A DNA stretch of 64,000 bases, from the NCBI GenBank assembly GCA_025738555.1, contig JAOVFP010000005.1, positions 1,736,001-1,800,000 on the forward strand, written 5' to 3'. The stretch comes from Cyathus striatus. Lineage: Eukaryota > Basidiomycota > Agaricomycetes > Agaricales > Nidulariaceae. Below the pieces are notes generated by a model. It made no database searches. It was not told where the DNA came from and saw only the letters and a program-made list of their open reading frames with translations. Shown here one piece after another: positions 26,355 to 39,753 of the stretch. The translations under genes were made by a program, and so were the position numbers. Positions within the stretch are counted from its first letter, which is position 1. Every line of letters begins with the position of its first letter.

Positions 26355-29300
26355 TCTCCGCTCCTCTCAGCTGATAGCTAATGAGCAGCAATAATTGAGG
26401 AACAAAGTAAATACGAACGACTAGAAGCTCACCCAACGGATTCTACAATCCATATCACCGGACTTCACAGTGCATATATGAACATCCACCTCTTTCCTCG
26501 AACACGCGTAGCCAAAGTAGGTAATAGCTGCAACTCCTACTTTCCCCCTTTCCATCTCGTTGCCTGAGATTCAAACTCGACAGATCCGGCGACCAACACG
26601 AGGCGTGCTAGTACTTATTCTTGCTCCTCTTACTTGTTTCTGGTTGTGTAAGTAGTTAGGTCACAACAGGTCACTGGTTAGGTCAGGTGCTAAGGACACT
26701 GATCCATCGGAATTTTATAACGTCAGGTTTTTATTTAGAAGATGGTGTGAAATAGTATTGATTGTCCGATTTAGCAGTTTTCCTAAATTTTGCTTAGGTT
26801 ACGATTGTCTTTACCTTTAGAAGCATGTATGACTCGTAGTTTGGTTTTGAATGAACGATGAAAATTTTTATGTTTGAGTCTCCAAGTAACAGCTACTAGC
26901 CTACAATCACCTGTCGGTGACAAGCCGATACAACGAGACGTAGGACAGATAGATAGATAGCCGCCATGTTTATTCAAATTGAAATGTTAACCATTTTTGA
27001 TTGTACACAGTATACTGTTACACGTCGACAAAACGACATACGTCAGTAACGCCAAGTGACACTTGACCGGGCCGCCATTGCCACCTTCTTGAACATCTTC
27101 CTCCATTCCCACTTAATTCCAACTCCCAACTCAGCGAACGAATCTAATCACCCATCAAAAGTACTATATCAGCGGCACGACCCGCCACGTTCTCTCCGTA
27201 GATGTCGTGCCTCCCGGGGAGAGGGGAGCGTTTCCGGGAATCTTTCCTTTGAACTTCATACTTTAAGACCAGTCTGGATGGCACGGGACTTGTTGTTTGT
27301 TTCCAGGCCGGAGATTGATGCGTTGATCCTATGTGATGATGTGTGATACGTAGGTGGGATGATGACGCCATTAACATGCTCATGACTGCTTAATGGGTGT
27401 AACTGTAAGTGATTGAGCTGGGAGGGTAAGACGGGGAAGGGGATAAACAGGCGATTTCATTAGTTTCTGATATTTTGTGTGATTCATCTATATCAGAGAT
27501 TATACTGAACAAGTCGGGACGGATCAGCACCCCCTCAAGCGGGAGTCGTGACTCGTACGTACTCGAAAAAATCTCACATAGGTATCTCCTCGATACTCAC
27601 CTCGTTAATACCTCGGAATTGCGCAAAGCCATATTTAACCTGCGAGTCGGCAATTTAGCGAAAAATAGTAGTAAAGTAAAATATGAATCATTTCCGAGTC
27701 GCAGTGCCTGTGAATCCCCGTCGCATAGAATGATCGTCCCCACCTAGCCTGCCTGAACGACGCGACTCATACCGTAACCCTTTCAAATTCCTACGGTCGT
27801 ACGCACGTACGTATTAGAGTTGTGCACGATCAGGAAAAAGGTTGCTCGTCCGACGCGTCATCAAGTCGCAATCAATGAATGCAATGCCGAAGCCGTACTG
27901 TCTTGCCGTGGCTGGAGTGATTATCAAACAGGGTTGGATGTTTCCCTGGTATTTCCTTGTATGTATTGTGTATATGAATATGTGAAATACGCGACGCTGG
28001 GTTTTATTTTTGGGGTGAGGATGGAGAGTTGATTATCAGAGGATTGCAGGGTAAGTACTAGGTATGGGGTGAATACTTGTATTCCCGGATACAGTACATT
28101 TCGTGAATTGTGAGCCACGATGGATTTACGCATATCTTGTCGGACAATGACAAAGCACTGACACTGACAGGCACCCGCACCCCGAACCACAACCATTACC
28201 GCTGCCAGTCCTGAGCCCGCCCTTGAACTTCTTCACTCACGCTGCCTGCCGCCGCCTACTCCCGCGAGCCCTTGAACTTCTCTCAGGTCCCTTAGAGAAG
28301 AGACGGGTAACCCAATTATGTACTAGCCTAGGGCATAATTTCACTCGACTTCGGTAGGCACTGCGTTAGGGACATTGCTAGTATTGTTCTTTGGCTAAAG
28401 TAATTTTCAGGGTTTGCGCGTCACTGCAGTGGGCGATGATATCGCGTCGGGTTTGGTTGATCACTGAGTTGACTCATGGAGATACTATTGTGAGAATAAG
28501 AAATGAAATGCGAGGAATATAATTGGTTTATGGCATTGGTGTATAAGTTACAGTGCCATATTCCGGGGTGCGTCGGGAGTGGTATTTTCGACCGTACTGA
28601 GATGGTGGGACCGTAACTGTAACTGTAACCCGCCTCGCCCGCGTCCTTCTAGTTCACGCTCATCTCCTCCATGTTACATTTAGTGTGATCAATTTAATAA
28701 AAAGTAATTCATACGCGATATCTCACTATCAAATCCGCAGTACATTCCAACCCGCCACCTTCAAAACCGGATCACGAATTGGCTATCCTATCCACGGTAC
28801 ATACTGACTGCACTGTCAGTGTAACTGCTAACATCATGTGTACATGTAACCCGCTCCGCACGCACGTTCATCCCGTGCGTTTAGGTACTAGGTAACTATT
28901 TCATAACATTCATACTGGCCTCAACTCAAGCAATCAGAAAAGGCGGCGAGTATACTGTTCTCCACCGACCTATCCTTCCTACAGTATCAGTATCAATATC
29001 ACTGGTATCCAGTGTCACTATTCGTTACTAGTAGAAACTTGTTCAAGTATCTGATCCGGGCGGGGGTGGCGGATAGTAATCATAGGATTATTATAGGATG
29101 GGATAGGATAGGAGGTGATAGCACATTGCGGATTTGAAATTGATTCTGAATGATTAGGATTGAAACAGTGAATTACATAGGAGAGATAACATACTGCTTT
29201 TTTTTTACGAGGGTTACGTTTATTAAGTCTAGGGGTGTAACCCGATGGGCGTAGCGTCGGGAGGGAGTGAGGCAGGTAATATTGTGAGGCGGGTTTACAA

Positions 29301-30332
29301 GAGCATTGCATTGTATTGTAGGACACCTACCGGCAACTATTCAAACCAAGAGACCAAGAGATAAAATAGTCCAGGGCCGATATCATAAAACGTGCTTTGT
29401 TGTTCCGTTGCGGATACGGATGTACGGACGTTCGGAGTGAGTTGAAGCGTAGACAGGGGATTATATTATTTGAATTTGTTGTATGCCTTTTTATAATCTT
29501 TTTGTGAAATTGTTGTATATTGTATAGGTCATAATGATACATATCTCAAAGATTAAGGATAACGAGCAAGACAAGCCTCGACGCGGGCTCTTTTTCACCC
29601 CTCGCATATATCGGTTTCCACTTCTTGCAGTGCAAAGTCCCAGTAATGTAAATAGGAAACCTCCGGGCAGGCGGAGGCACGGCTAGTTCGATTCCGTCGA
29701 GGCTGAGGCCTCGGGGGCCGACTCGACTCCCGAGCTATGACGATGACGATGCCGTTGCCGTTGCTCGCTCTTTTTTCTCGGAGATTATCCGTTGTGGACT
29801 GTTTGTGGAGAATACTATGAAAGAGTGGAGGGGAGGATGCGTCGTTCACGGAGTGTATCACTTGCTATTCTTTTAGTGGATTAGTTTATGTGGGCACTGG
29901 TTAAGAGAGGCGAAGAGGATGGCACTGGTGTGGTACAGTACTACAGTGAAAATGATACAGTATGACTCGAATTGAGATCGTGTGACGGTATGAGCTCGAA
30001 GAACAATTATGATTCTTATAATAATTACAAGGGGATACAAACTACTAGCAAAGGACAAGTCAAAGCGCATCATACATAACGGGGCGAAGACGAGCGGCGG
30101 CACCGGACAAAACCGACTACGGAGATAACGTCAAGCAAAAAGGAAAATACAAAAAAAAAAGGTGTGAAAAGAATGTATTTGAGAAAGGAAGGAGGTGATT
30201 GTCAAGATATGATAAGCGGGCCTAACAATCGGGTTCATCAATGCATGGCTGGGAAAGGGCTGGAGTGCAGTGGGGTCGGGCACGGAGGAGTGGATGTGGC
30301 ACTGGAGGGGCTGTGGATAGCGGGATCCACTT

Positions 30333-30359
30333 GGGGGGAGGGGGGGGAAGGGGGAAGGG
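30333..30359 (+). other. G-rich tract with G-quadruplex potential
   Basis: Runs of 6, 8, 5 and 3 G separated by one or two A lie on the + strand about 580 bp before the bHLH start codon. The run pattern satisfies the usual four-tract quadruplex rule. Whether it acts in transcription is inference. Confidence 0.6.
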
Positions 30360-30935
30360 AGAGGATAAGGAAAGGATAGGTAAGAAAGGCAAGAAAGGAA
30401 CGTATCGTAATCGACTGTCCAAATGTGATTTCCCGGGACATCACGACAACAGATTCCGAGATCTGGTTGTGTTGTATTTGGATGTGTTTATGTGAGTTCT
30501 GAATGGGGAAGTGTGCCTTGGGGACTCCCCCCCCTGGTGTGGTTTTAACTAGTTCGATTATGCCCCTTTCTCTGGATCCCTTCTCTTATGCTCTGAGCCC
30601 ACCCACTCTTTACCAACCCACTCCCTCTCCCGCCTCCTCCTTCCCGCCCTAGCCCCCGTCGTTCAAGGATAACGCCTGGTGTATGTCCATATCGTATATC
30701 CTCACGATAACTAGCTAACCAGCAAAAGCAGATCTCGCGACCCTTGTCGACCTCTCCCATCCGCCCTACACGACACCACACACATCGCTTGAGCTCAGCT
30801 CGCGATTCTTCAATTCTTAACGCAATCTAACCCCAGGGTTCCGCAGAGCAATCGCGTGCCCACTGTATCAATACCAACCATCCAATACCCTATCCTATCT
30901 ACCTTATCTATCTACCCCTTCGCATATCAACATCA

Positions 30936-32332
30936 ATGGCAATGACGCTCCCTACACCTACGACTCCGTCTGCCCAGTCCCCCGTGGACCATCCTCAGAC
31001 ACCTGTCAGTCCCGTTGAGGACGATGCTAGTACCACCAGCAGCAATGGAAACAATACTGGATCAGGACCTGGAAATACCGCCAATACCACCGCTACCACC
31101 ACAGCCAATACCAATACCAACAACACCAACGCAGCAAATGCAAAGCGTAAACCAAGTCGACGAGCCAATACCGCCGAACGCCGCGCAACACACAACGCCG
31201 TAGAACGACAACGCAGGGAAACGCTCAATGGGAGGTTCCTCGTGCGTCCCCCCCCTTCTTCCCCCTCTCATTTATACTAACCCATGATATAGGACCTAGC
31301 AGCTCTCCTTCCAAACCTCTCCCAAATCCGCCGTCCCTCAAAATCATCCATCGTCAACTCCAGTATCGCACACATCCACGCCTCACGCCGCCACCGTCTC
31401 CTCGCAGCCCGCGAACTCCGTCTCATAAAGCTCGAATCCGATGCCCTACGCCGCGAGCTCAACGAATGGCGCGATCGCGCCGGTATACCCCGCGTCGAAG
31501 AGCCCGTCCGCGGAGAAGGTTTTAGTGTGGTTATTAGTGGTGAACTTGAGGTGTTGGGTGTTCAAGGTGAGGAAGAGGACGATGAGGATATGGATGATGG
31601 CGATGAGCCTTCTAGTGATGTTTCTAATGTGCAGAGGGGGTTCAATGGTGGGCCTCAGCAGCAGGGGAATGTGCAGCTTGCGCATATTCTTCCCCGGCCG
31701 GTGTATGATTCCATGGGCGTGTATGATTCGCCGCCTCCTTCTGCCCACCCTTTGGCGCATCATATTCAGCAGCAACAGCAGCAGCAGCAGCATTATGCCT
31801 CCGGCCCACACTTTATGCATCATCATAACGGCGGAGGACATATGGAAGAGAAGATGTACGCTCATGGGCATCAGCAGCAGCAGCAGATGTATCATCAACA
31901 ACCACCCCCTCATCTCAACCCCAACGATCCCTCTTCACTCCCCCAGCTTCGTCCCATGGTCTCCCACAGGGAGGCCAGGGAGGACAAGCAGGGGGACAGC
32001 CTCAGAGCCCAACATCACCCGTCTCGCCTAATTTCGAGTTCTTCGCAATGAGGCAGCAACAGCAACTTATCGCACAAGCTCAAGCTCAAGCTGCGCATGC
32101 TGCTGCTGCTGCACAGCAGCAGGGGTATTCTTCCGATGAAGGCTCTAGGGGCAGAGGGAGGAGCGTGAGTAGTGTCAATAGTAATGGTGGGAGTCCGAGT
32201 TACGAGCTTGGGCATGGGTCTAGTGGGGAGTATGGCGTGCCCCGACGGGGCGCGCAGGGACAGTGGGACGGTGTGGGTGTTCAAGTAGGTGTGCAGGGGA
32301 TGACTGGCGTTGGCGTTGGGGTATTGTTTTGA
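30936..32332 (+). CDS. bHLH transcription factor with polyglutamine tail
   Basis: Exon 1 is 30936-31241 and the next begins at 31293 (51-nt intron). After a Thr/Asn-rich N-terminus comes the basic helix-loop-helix: RRATHNAVERQRRETLNGRF has the His-Glu-Arg pattern of E-box binders. DLAALLPNLSQIRRPSKSSI continues into helix 2, and a leucine-rich extension follows. The protein should be nuclear. Low-complexity His/Gln stretches and an acidic patch follow. The frame that carries the convincing C-terminus (FAMRQQQQLIAQAQAQAAHA, ending GVGVLF) is not the frame of the bHLH exon, which otherwise stops at 32051. A 38-nt intron at 31951-31988 would join them (435 aa), but its splice sites are weak. CAG-tract slippage or a sequence error is also possible. 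Confidence 0.8.
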
Positions 32333-33392
32333 TTCCCCCCCCTTGCTTGCTCGCGCATATACCCCCCACTCGATAATTATCCCCACTCCCCTCCTTTCTT
32401 CGTCCTTACTACCACATACTACACAATCTTTCTCACTCTCTTTGATCCTCTCTTTGGCTGTATTACCCCCCCGTCTTACACCCTACCACGGAAAAGCACC
32501 CTTCATTCCCGTTGTTTCTTGGTTATCGATACGGTTATGATTCTATTTCTATTTCTATTGTTGTGTTGTTTTATCTATTTGATCTAGACGGATGAAATTG
32601 TTGTCTTGGTCGAACTTTCTGTTTGGTACTTTACGTATCCTCCTCCCCTCCCCCTCCCTCCTCCTACCCACTCCCGCCTACCTCAGTACTACGTACTACC
32701 CACCGTACACATACCCATACAAACCCAATCCAAAGAAATTCAGAGGACAGCGGAGCTCTTCCTCGTCGTCGTGCAGTTGTTGTTGATAGAAGATTTACGT
32801 ATTAATGTCGTTTTTGAGTATTATTAAAATGGAACTTTTTGGATGTTTGGAAGTAACTTGCGACGGTGAGAGGAGGTGATGGTGAATTTGCGTTTCGCGT
32901 GTTACATTGATTGCACTATACTATACGAGGTGTTGAATCTCGTAACATCTCGATTTCGTGCCAGTGGCGTCTCGTTAGCTGATGAGTATATTTAGTTATG
33001 GGATTTGCACCGGAGGTTTTGTGTCCGGTCAACTTGAACGTAGATCCTGCTGTGCTGTGCTTTGCGCAGTTGGACTTGGGAAATGAAGTATTTGGACGGC
33101 TGCGCTGTGCGCAGTTTAGCTTGAAACTATGTATTTTGTGTGATGAGGCTTGTACTTATTTAGTTAATAACGTATGTATGTACTTGAAAACGTGTGCCGT
33201 GTGCTTGTTTGAGATGAGTCAATCTAATATATTCTATCAACGCATACTTGTAAACGCATGTGAGATTATACCTATAACACCGTGCAGTGTAGTGACGTTC
33301 ACTGACTCAATCAGAAACTGTACGAACAAAGTTACAAAGTTGGTCGCTTGGCGACTGTATTTTTTTACCTCTGCCCTCAGTGACGAAATTAC
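32333..33392. other. Intergenic, one unconvincing open frame
   Basis: This is the 3' flank of the bHLH gene. A 136-codon open frame at 32998-33408 (+) is Cys-rich but has no recognised domain, no signal peptide and no splice support. I leave it uncalled. Confidence 0.4.
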
Positions 33393-33640
33393 GGTAGCAG
33401 TTGGTTGACTACAGCCCAGACATATTTGATGATATTTTTCATGGTGGTAGTTGGTTGACTACGGCCCACACATTAGTATTTGATGATAGAGGTATCTTCT
33501 ATTGATTTTTCACCCTTGAATATTTCACCGCCGTTACATCCCAAGCTGATGATATTTTTGATGTTCTATGATTTAGCTCGTACCCTTGAATACTACGGTG
33601 GTAGTTGGTTTAACAGCCCAGACTACTCGGAGAATTATAC
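33393..33640. repeat. Degenerate ~53 bp repeats
   Basis: A unit beginning GTAGTTGGTTGACTACGGCC recurs at 33393, 33446 and, more diverged, near 33599. Satellite phrases (GATGATATTTTT at 33429 and 33548; ACCCTTGAATA at 33517 and 33583) are shared between them. It looks like a decayed tandem array. Confidence 0.55.
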
Positions 33641-36600
33641 AAGCACTTCGTGCGGTACACCGGTGCAATAAAGTACAGCACTAGCCCTTCCCCTTCTCTC
33701 ACCGTGAAACTCCATCTTAGTACTAAATGCATCATGATTCAGAATAAAAATCTCTCAGCGAGCTGTCAGTGTCACATCTGCTGATGCTTATAACACTCGT
33801 TGCTCTCTGCTTTTGGTGAAGTGTTGTATTATGTTTCTATCAGTAGGCATGGAATGTGATTTTTCTATTTGTATTATTTTGATTATCTGCCACACAGAGA
33901 TATTTACGCTATTCAATGTGGCGGTCGTTTCTTCTCTGTCAATTCGGGCTGGGGAATCACCGAGAAAGAATGGTGTGACAGTGTACTGTAGTGCAATCCA
34001 ATAGATAGTTGTTCTGCCACATGGTCTGTGGTCATTACAGCTCTGATAAGAGTAGCGGACATAAGGTAGACACTGAGAAATATCTCCTTACTTTCCTTCT
34101 GGAGCAGGGCATAAAGGATTTGCACCTGGTGGAGGTGGATTTTCCACAAGATTGTGTCATGGAAAGAGAGTATAGAAAATCCTAGGTCAAATGCCTATCG
34201 CTCGCCATTTGATCTCGTGTGATTAATTATTTTTGTTATCGCTATGGAATGGAATTTGACTACATCTCAATAAACCCGACTCGACGTCGCGCACAGTAGA
34301 GTCTTGATCTTCAATATAATATACATCGCAACTACCTACTTTGTCATTATTTCCTCGAGTTGCGGATGGTTAGATAACGACGACAAGGGCCGTATCTCCG
34401 GGATTTTTAGTATCGGAATAGGAAGGCATCGTTGCCGTTGGGAAATTTACCTTATCTCTCGTCATTTGATCTATGATGGTGAGATGATCACGCTCGGGCG
34501 CGGTATGGTAATGTGTTTGTACGAGGCAGGCCCCGAGCGTGCTGACGGACTCGACCTTGGGCTCAAGGGCAGAGGGCGTCAGACACCTTGGAGGAAGAGG
34601 TAAGTTATATTAAGCACAACGGTGCTTATCAGTGGATTGAATGACATCGCTGCAATCATCATCACTTTGGATCACTCCGCGGCGCTGTGACTCCTTCCAG
34701 ACTTCGGCTTCGTCCTACTGTATCCCACAGTAATTCATAATAATAATAACTACTCTGTATGGAACGCTTCGTGCATTCAATGGGATTCGAACAGAAGCAT
34801 TCCTTGCAGGCAGCAGCAGGCCAGCAGCGCGGATTCGCAGTGGAACATCCCAGAAAGATGTCCCCCTCCCCCCGCCGAATATCGTATTCGCCTCCCTCAG
34901 GCCCTTGATGGACTTGAAGCACTTCTTTGCTGGCGCTGCGCTACCAGTAAAACAAAACACTGAAAAATCTGGCGGCGGCTGTTGCCACTTGCGATAAACT
35001 CTTTAGCCGGGCCGGGCTTCCATATGGGGATAAGGTGTAAATCACAGGCCAACAGACTTGGTGATGGGAAGCCCCGCCAGTTTGTTGCCCTCTCGTCGAT
35101 GGTTTCCCAGAATGCTGCTTGTGTACGTGTATGGGTGCCTGCAGGCAGCGTTCCTCGAACGTTAGCTTACCTACTACCGTAATTCCCCAAACCTTTGCCA
35201 GTGAGCTCTTTTCACGTTTCTAATGGCCTGTTCTATTTGAATACCATCTTACAATAGTGCTTCCGAGAATAATGGATGTACAAACAAGGTGGATGTCTAT
35301 CCATGGCCAAGGTCGGCCTGCCTCTGCCCACGGCACCCCCGTTCCCCGGACGATATTCACCTTCATATACAATAGTGCTGGCACTTTTTCTCGGTTCTTT
35401 TTTATTGCTCCTGCTCATAGATGACTTGTTTTTGCGGTGATCAAATACCGCCACTATTCTCCGTTCTTAAGACATTTACACTGCCTCACCCTCCGCCTTG
35501 ATCGATTCGACGGATGTAAGTCGCCGTTCCTCAATGTTTATCCAGCAATGAAGGTTATACGCCTCTCAGTAGACATCTATCACTGTGCCTTTCATCTCTC
35601 ACTCCACGGTCGTTGCTTGCTTGGAAGGATTCCCTTGATCTACTCCATCGTCTTGCGATATGAATCTGACTAAAGGTTCTCGTTATGTCCGCTTCCTATT
35701 ATACACCCCCAGTTCCCTCGCACGCCCACGTCAGACAAGTCCATTTCTCCTTATTAGCTCTCTGACAGGCCGGCCCCGGCCCCGAGAGCGTTGTTCTCCC
35801 CATCGTTCTAGCAGCTTCTCGCTCCAGCGTCCCTATTTGTTTTCTGGTCTCGAGACAACTCACGAGTACATTAACGATAATATGACCTCTGCTTCGCTGT
35901 AATCTATTCGCTACCGTCGATGACGAAGTCGCTTTTGTTAACGCTGTAGGACGTGACCAAGTCATTCATCACGCATATGGGGTATCTTCTGAGAAATAAG
36001 ACACGTATCTCGGCGAGCTCGGTTATGGAATACCGGCCAGCTGAGATCCGTACAAGTACTTGCCTTGTCTTATCTTCCCTCGTGCTCTGCTCGTGGCCCA
36101 ATCTCTTCCCTTTGGAAATGGAGTTCTTTGCGCGGCCTTATCCGAAGCCTGTTAAAAGCTGTTAAAGGATGTTCTGGCAAGAACCTTCGTTTTATTGGCC
36201 GCATTTCGCTACTCCTGCGCGCATCAGCGCATCAAATTTGGGGAAGATAAGATTTAGATTGAGTCTTTTGAACCATCAGCTGATATTTTCCCATTGTCTC
36301 TCTTTTGAATGTAGGCTGACGGCGACGTTCAACATTACATTACACCAGACGGACGGGAAATGAGAAGAAGGTGTTACGAGAGGCCTCTTTCAGTTCACTG
36401 AGTGCATCAACTACATTCCCCGCTGAATTCTGAATTCTCAGAAGGTACGCCAGGTAAGCCGCTCTTTCTTCGTTGATCCTATTTTTAATGCCGGAGATCA
36501 TCTGCTTACTTGTTAATGAATACGGTGGTAGCAGGTACTATACATTAGTATCAGAGAAGTGAGCTGGCAGAGCTAGCGATGGGCCTTCTGCTTTAACGTG

Positions 36601-36857
36601 CCGATACGAGCGTTTACTATTCTAACCCTTGAAATATTCGTATTCCAATATTGGCTATTTATAATCAGGACGACATACATCTTCTTGCCGATCACGCAGA
36701 ACTGAAGAGGAATGATGGAAATTACATCCAGGTCAGCATCAAGGTCTGATCATGGGTTTGACGTCGGTCATCCTACGACTCCGACTTTGCATCCCCAGTG
36801 AGACTGTCTCGCTTCTAATGGGGCGTTTTGTATTGTACTTCACTAGCGCTGAAAGCT
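33641..36857. other. Intergenic, nothing recognised
   Basis: About 3.2 kb with overlapping short frames on both strands and no domain or consistent exon chain. Confidence 0.5.
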
Positions 36858-36863
36858 GATGGG

Positions 36864-39063
36864 TACCGTGCACGAGGTGTATCAGGCAGGATTTCAAAAG
36901 AAAGCAAATGGAAAGACGGTTCTTGAGCTTATTTTTGATGCTTCGCATGACAACACGGTTCAGATCGTCTTACCTAACAGTAAGCTGGGTTGCTCGCAAG
37001 ATCACGTGACCTTTATGCCGCAAGGACGGTAGTCAAAGTTATACGCTCCGCCAATTTGGAGGTAATAATTGAGTCGGTATCATACTATCATGTACAGATA
37101 TATAGTAAAAGTACATCTTATTTTAACTGATACTACCAGGGTGTTTGCGTGTTAGACTTATATTTATTCAGTACTCTAAGTTGCTATGGGGCACTATGGA
37201 GTGTAGTTCACCGCACGATGTGATGCTCTTAAGAGTGTCTACTTCCAGATCACCAAATACTTATAAGTCAGGAATTAGACATATAGTACAGTAGCCAAAA
37301 GCTATGCAGAGACATTTAGAATGAAAAGAGGTGCTTCAGAACGAATTAGAGAGCTTTAGAAAATTGAAAGCATAGACCTTAAAAGTTTAAATAAATCTGG
37401 AAGTTCTAGATCAAAGAGCTGAGCTAGAGAATGAAGAGGAGAGCTTTAGAATGACCTTAGAGCTTGGGAATAAATTAGAGAGCTTCGGAACAAAGCAAAG
37501 ACTTTAGAACGAAGAGGAGAGCTTGAGAATGAATATGAGAGCTTTGGAGTGAAATACAGAGCTCAATAACAAATAAAAGATCTTCATAACGAAACAGAGA
37601 CCTTCAGACTGAGGTACAGAGTGTTATATTGAAGTGGGGAAGTTGAGAGCGAGAACAGGGCATTCAAGATGGAGTATTCACTCTGGGAGTGAAGCAGAGG
37701 TGTTTAGGTCGACAGAGAGAGTATCAGAACAAAGCATGAGCCTTCAAAATGGGTAGAGGTCGTACAATTGGCTCAGAAGGTTCAGTATGACAGAGAGTGT
37801 GTCAGAGAAACACAGAGAACACTAGAACGAGGCAGAACACTTGGGAATAGGGCAGGGGACTTTTCAGAACGAGACTGAGGCTTTCAGACTGAAGCAGAGT
37901 GTGAAAGCGAAGCAGGGAGCTTGAGGGTGACATATACAGGTTCAAAGCATGTACTCCTATTGCCGATGAAGCCAACAACGGTTACACTTACAGTGGAGTT
38001 GACAACACAAGAGTTCATGCGTCCGGCAAGGGTGTTAGAGGAAGCCGTGGCATTATAGTACATGAACTTTGGTATATGTGCCATAATTTTGCCGGACATC
38101 TTCAGCACCAATGAATTAAGAGCGGGGAACAGCAGTGGTATACCCATAATCTATAGATAAGAGCATTAATGAGAGGGAGATTGGGATGAAGCCCCGTATG
38201 ACTTGAGCCATCCACCAAAGGCCCTATCGCGACATGAATAAAGACCTAAAGACTACCCATGATGCATGTGAGGCTCGAGCCCACTTAGGTTACCTACACA
38301 TATTTGGTAAGTTGCTTTATGCCGAACATGATAGTATCCCGGTTACAATGGTCATTGCACATATGTAATACAATGCATTCAACGCTTCTGTAAGTATGTA
38401 CATACTGCAATTTTTTAGCAGCAGTTACATATTTCAGAGTCAGTACAAAACTGTACAATAGAGTAAGAGGGATATTATCATATACATGCGGTACGACTCA
38501 CGAGTAACTGCTTAGAAATTGCAAGTCAAGGGGGCTGTAGATCAACTGTAGATGGCATAATGTGTCGAGTTACTTTTGATTCTTTCAGTCCACAATATGG
38601 TAGAAGAGGAGATATAAGAGTGAAGGAGCAATCAATGAAGTCACTCGGTTCCTGCTGAGTGCTGAGTTTGCGCACTGTATGCTGGTGCAGACGAAGTCCG
38701 ACCAAACAGATTCTCAACAGACTCTAAAGTGATTTTTGGAATTTGGAAATGAAAAATTCTCTAATGTTTCATAAGCTATTACCTTCGCTGTAATATATAG
38801 GTCCTATGTATGCCATATATTTATTTTGGTACTAAACAGTACTTACTGTGACGTTGAAAGTTGGAGGGAGCGGCGGTAGGCAGCAGTGCCGTACGGCAGG
38901 TAATATCACGCCATGTAACGCATTTGACCCAGCTTGAAGTTACGTAAGCTAAACTGAACCATCTTTCCATCAGAATTGCCGAGAATCAGCTCAAAGAAGC
39001 TTAAACGGCTTATTGCATTTACTTTGCATTGAAAATCCTGCCTGATACACCTCGTGCACGGTA
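36864..39063. mobile_element. 2.2 kb non-autonomous DNA transposon with terminal inverted repeats
   Basis: Bases 36864-36894 are the exact reverse complement of 39033-39063 (31 bp). The similarity fades out over roughly the next 30 bp inward on each side. The direct repeat GATGGG lies immediately outside both ends (36858-36863 and 39064-39069), as expected of a target-site duplication. No transposase-like frame is present inside, so the element must depend on another copy for movement. The interior holds a degenerate tandem array. The superfamily cannot be set from ends reading TACCGTGCAC and a 6 bp duplication. Confidence 0.85.
37320..37915. repeat. Degenerate ~22-bp tandem repeats inside the transposon
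   Basis: Variants of GAGAGCTTTAGAATGAAG recur about every 22 bp for roughly 600 bp, with strong purine bias on the + strand. Units are heavily diverged. Internal satellite-like arrays are common in non-autonomous elements. Confidence 0.65.
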
Positions 39064-39069
39064 GATGGG

Positions 39070-39753
39070 TTGTTAATTGTTTTACTTGTGCTGTATATAT
39101 AATGTCCCTTTTTCCGGTTTTTCTCCGTGCTATTATTATGTTAGACGGTGCCGAGTGCTGTTAAAATTCGCTTGTGGTGGTGCTGCGGGACTTCTGGGTA
39201 TGTTTCTACTTAACGTACTTATCGCTAACTAGCGCATAGGAGACGTCCCGGATCACGCAGAGGATCATTAATATCTTGATTCGCGTTACCCAGGCTCATT
39301 CATTTGAACTTCAAACTCGCTAGGAGTTATGAAAGGTTATACAGCGACAGTTCCGCTGAGTATATGTATTCATTTTCGTAGAACACGAGTCGGCCTGGTG
39401 CTCTCTCTCCCGCACGATGGTGATACCCCTGAGAAGCGGATCTCAGCTCCTGGTACTATTCCGACGAAGAGGGTTCGTTAAGTGAGCTTAGGAGCTTGGA
39501 AAGGAGTTCTGGTAGGCTGAGTAGTGGGGATTTACTTACGTACTGGTGAGACTCTGTTGCCTGCACCCAGATATAAGGCCGTAATCATTGCTAACTTGGG
39601 AATAACTTGTAGCTCGCTACTTGTACAATAAGCGATATGTAACAAAGGAGTGTAGCTCTAATCGACGAGACAAGTTGACACCTTTTATCACCTTGACCAA
39701 GTTATTCAACCCGCAATTGATATATATTCTAGTAACTCTTTTCTCCAACATTA
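39070..39753. other. Intergenic, nothing recognised
   Basis: About 680 bp between the transposon and the F-box relic, without coding support. Confidence 0.5.

Larger units (their letters stand above)
21215..30932. other. 9.7 kb region without a supported gene
   Basis: I find no multi-exon frame or domain on either strand. Present are short simple-sequence tracts: a TA run near 21668, GTATCGGTATC-type repeats near 24312, a run of A near 24650, and GATA repeats near 26947. There are also scattered short open frames (for example 22712-23129 on both strands) without family features. It may hold relics too decayed to see by eye, non-coding transcripts, or the long upstream region of the bHLH gene. 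Confidence 0.5.

Noticed and set aside
32998..33408. 136-codon Cys-rich frame downstream of the bHLH gene
   Set aside because: No signal peptide, domain or introns, and its 3' end runs into the degenerate repeat; insufficient support.
34770..34800. TTCGAATCC on the minus strand resembling a tRNA B box
   Set aside because: The bases around it cannot form a T-stem and no acceptor or anticodon stem can be drawn.
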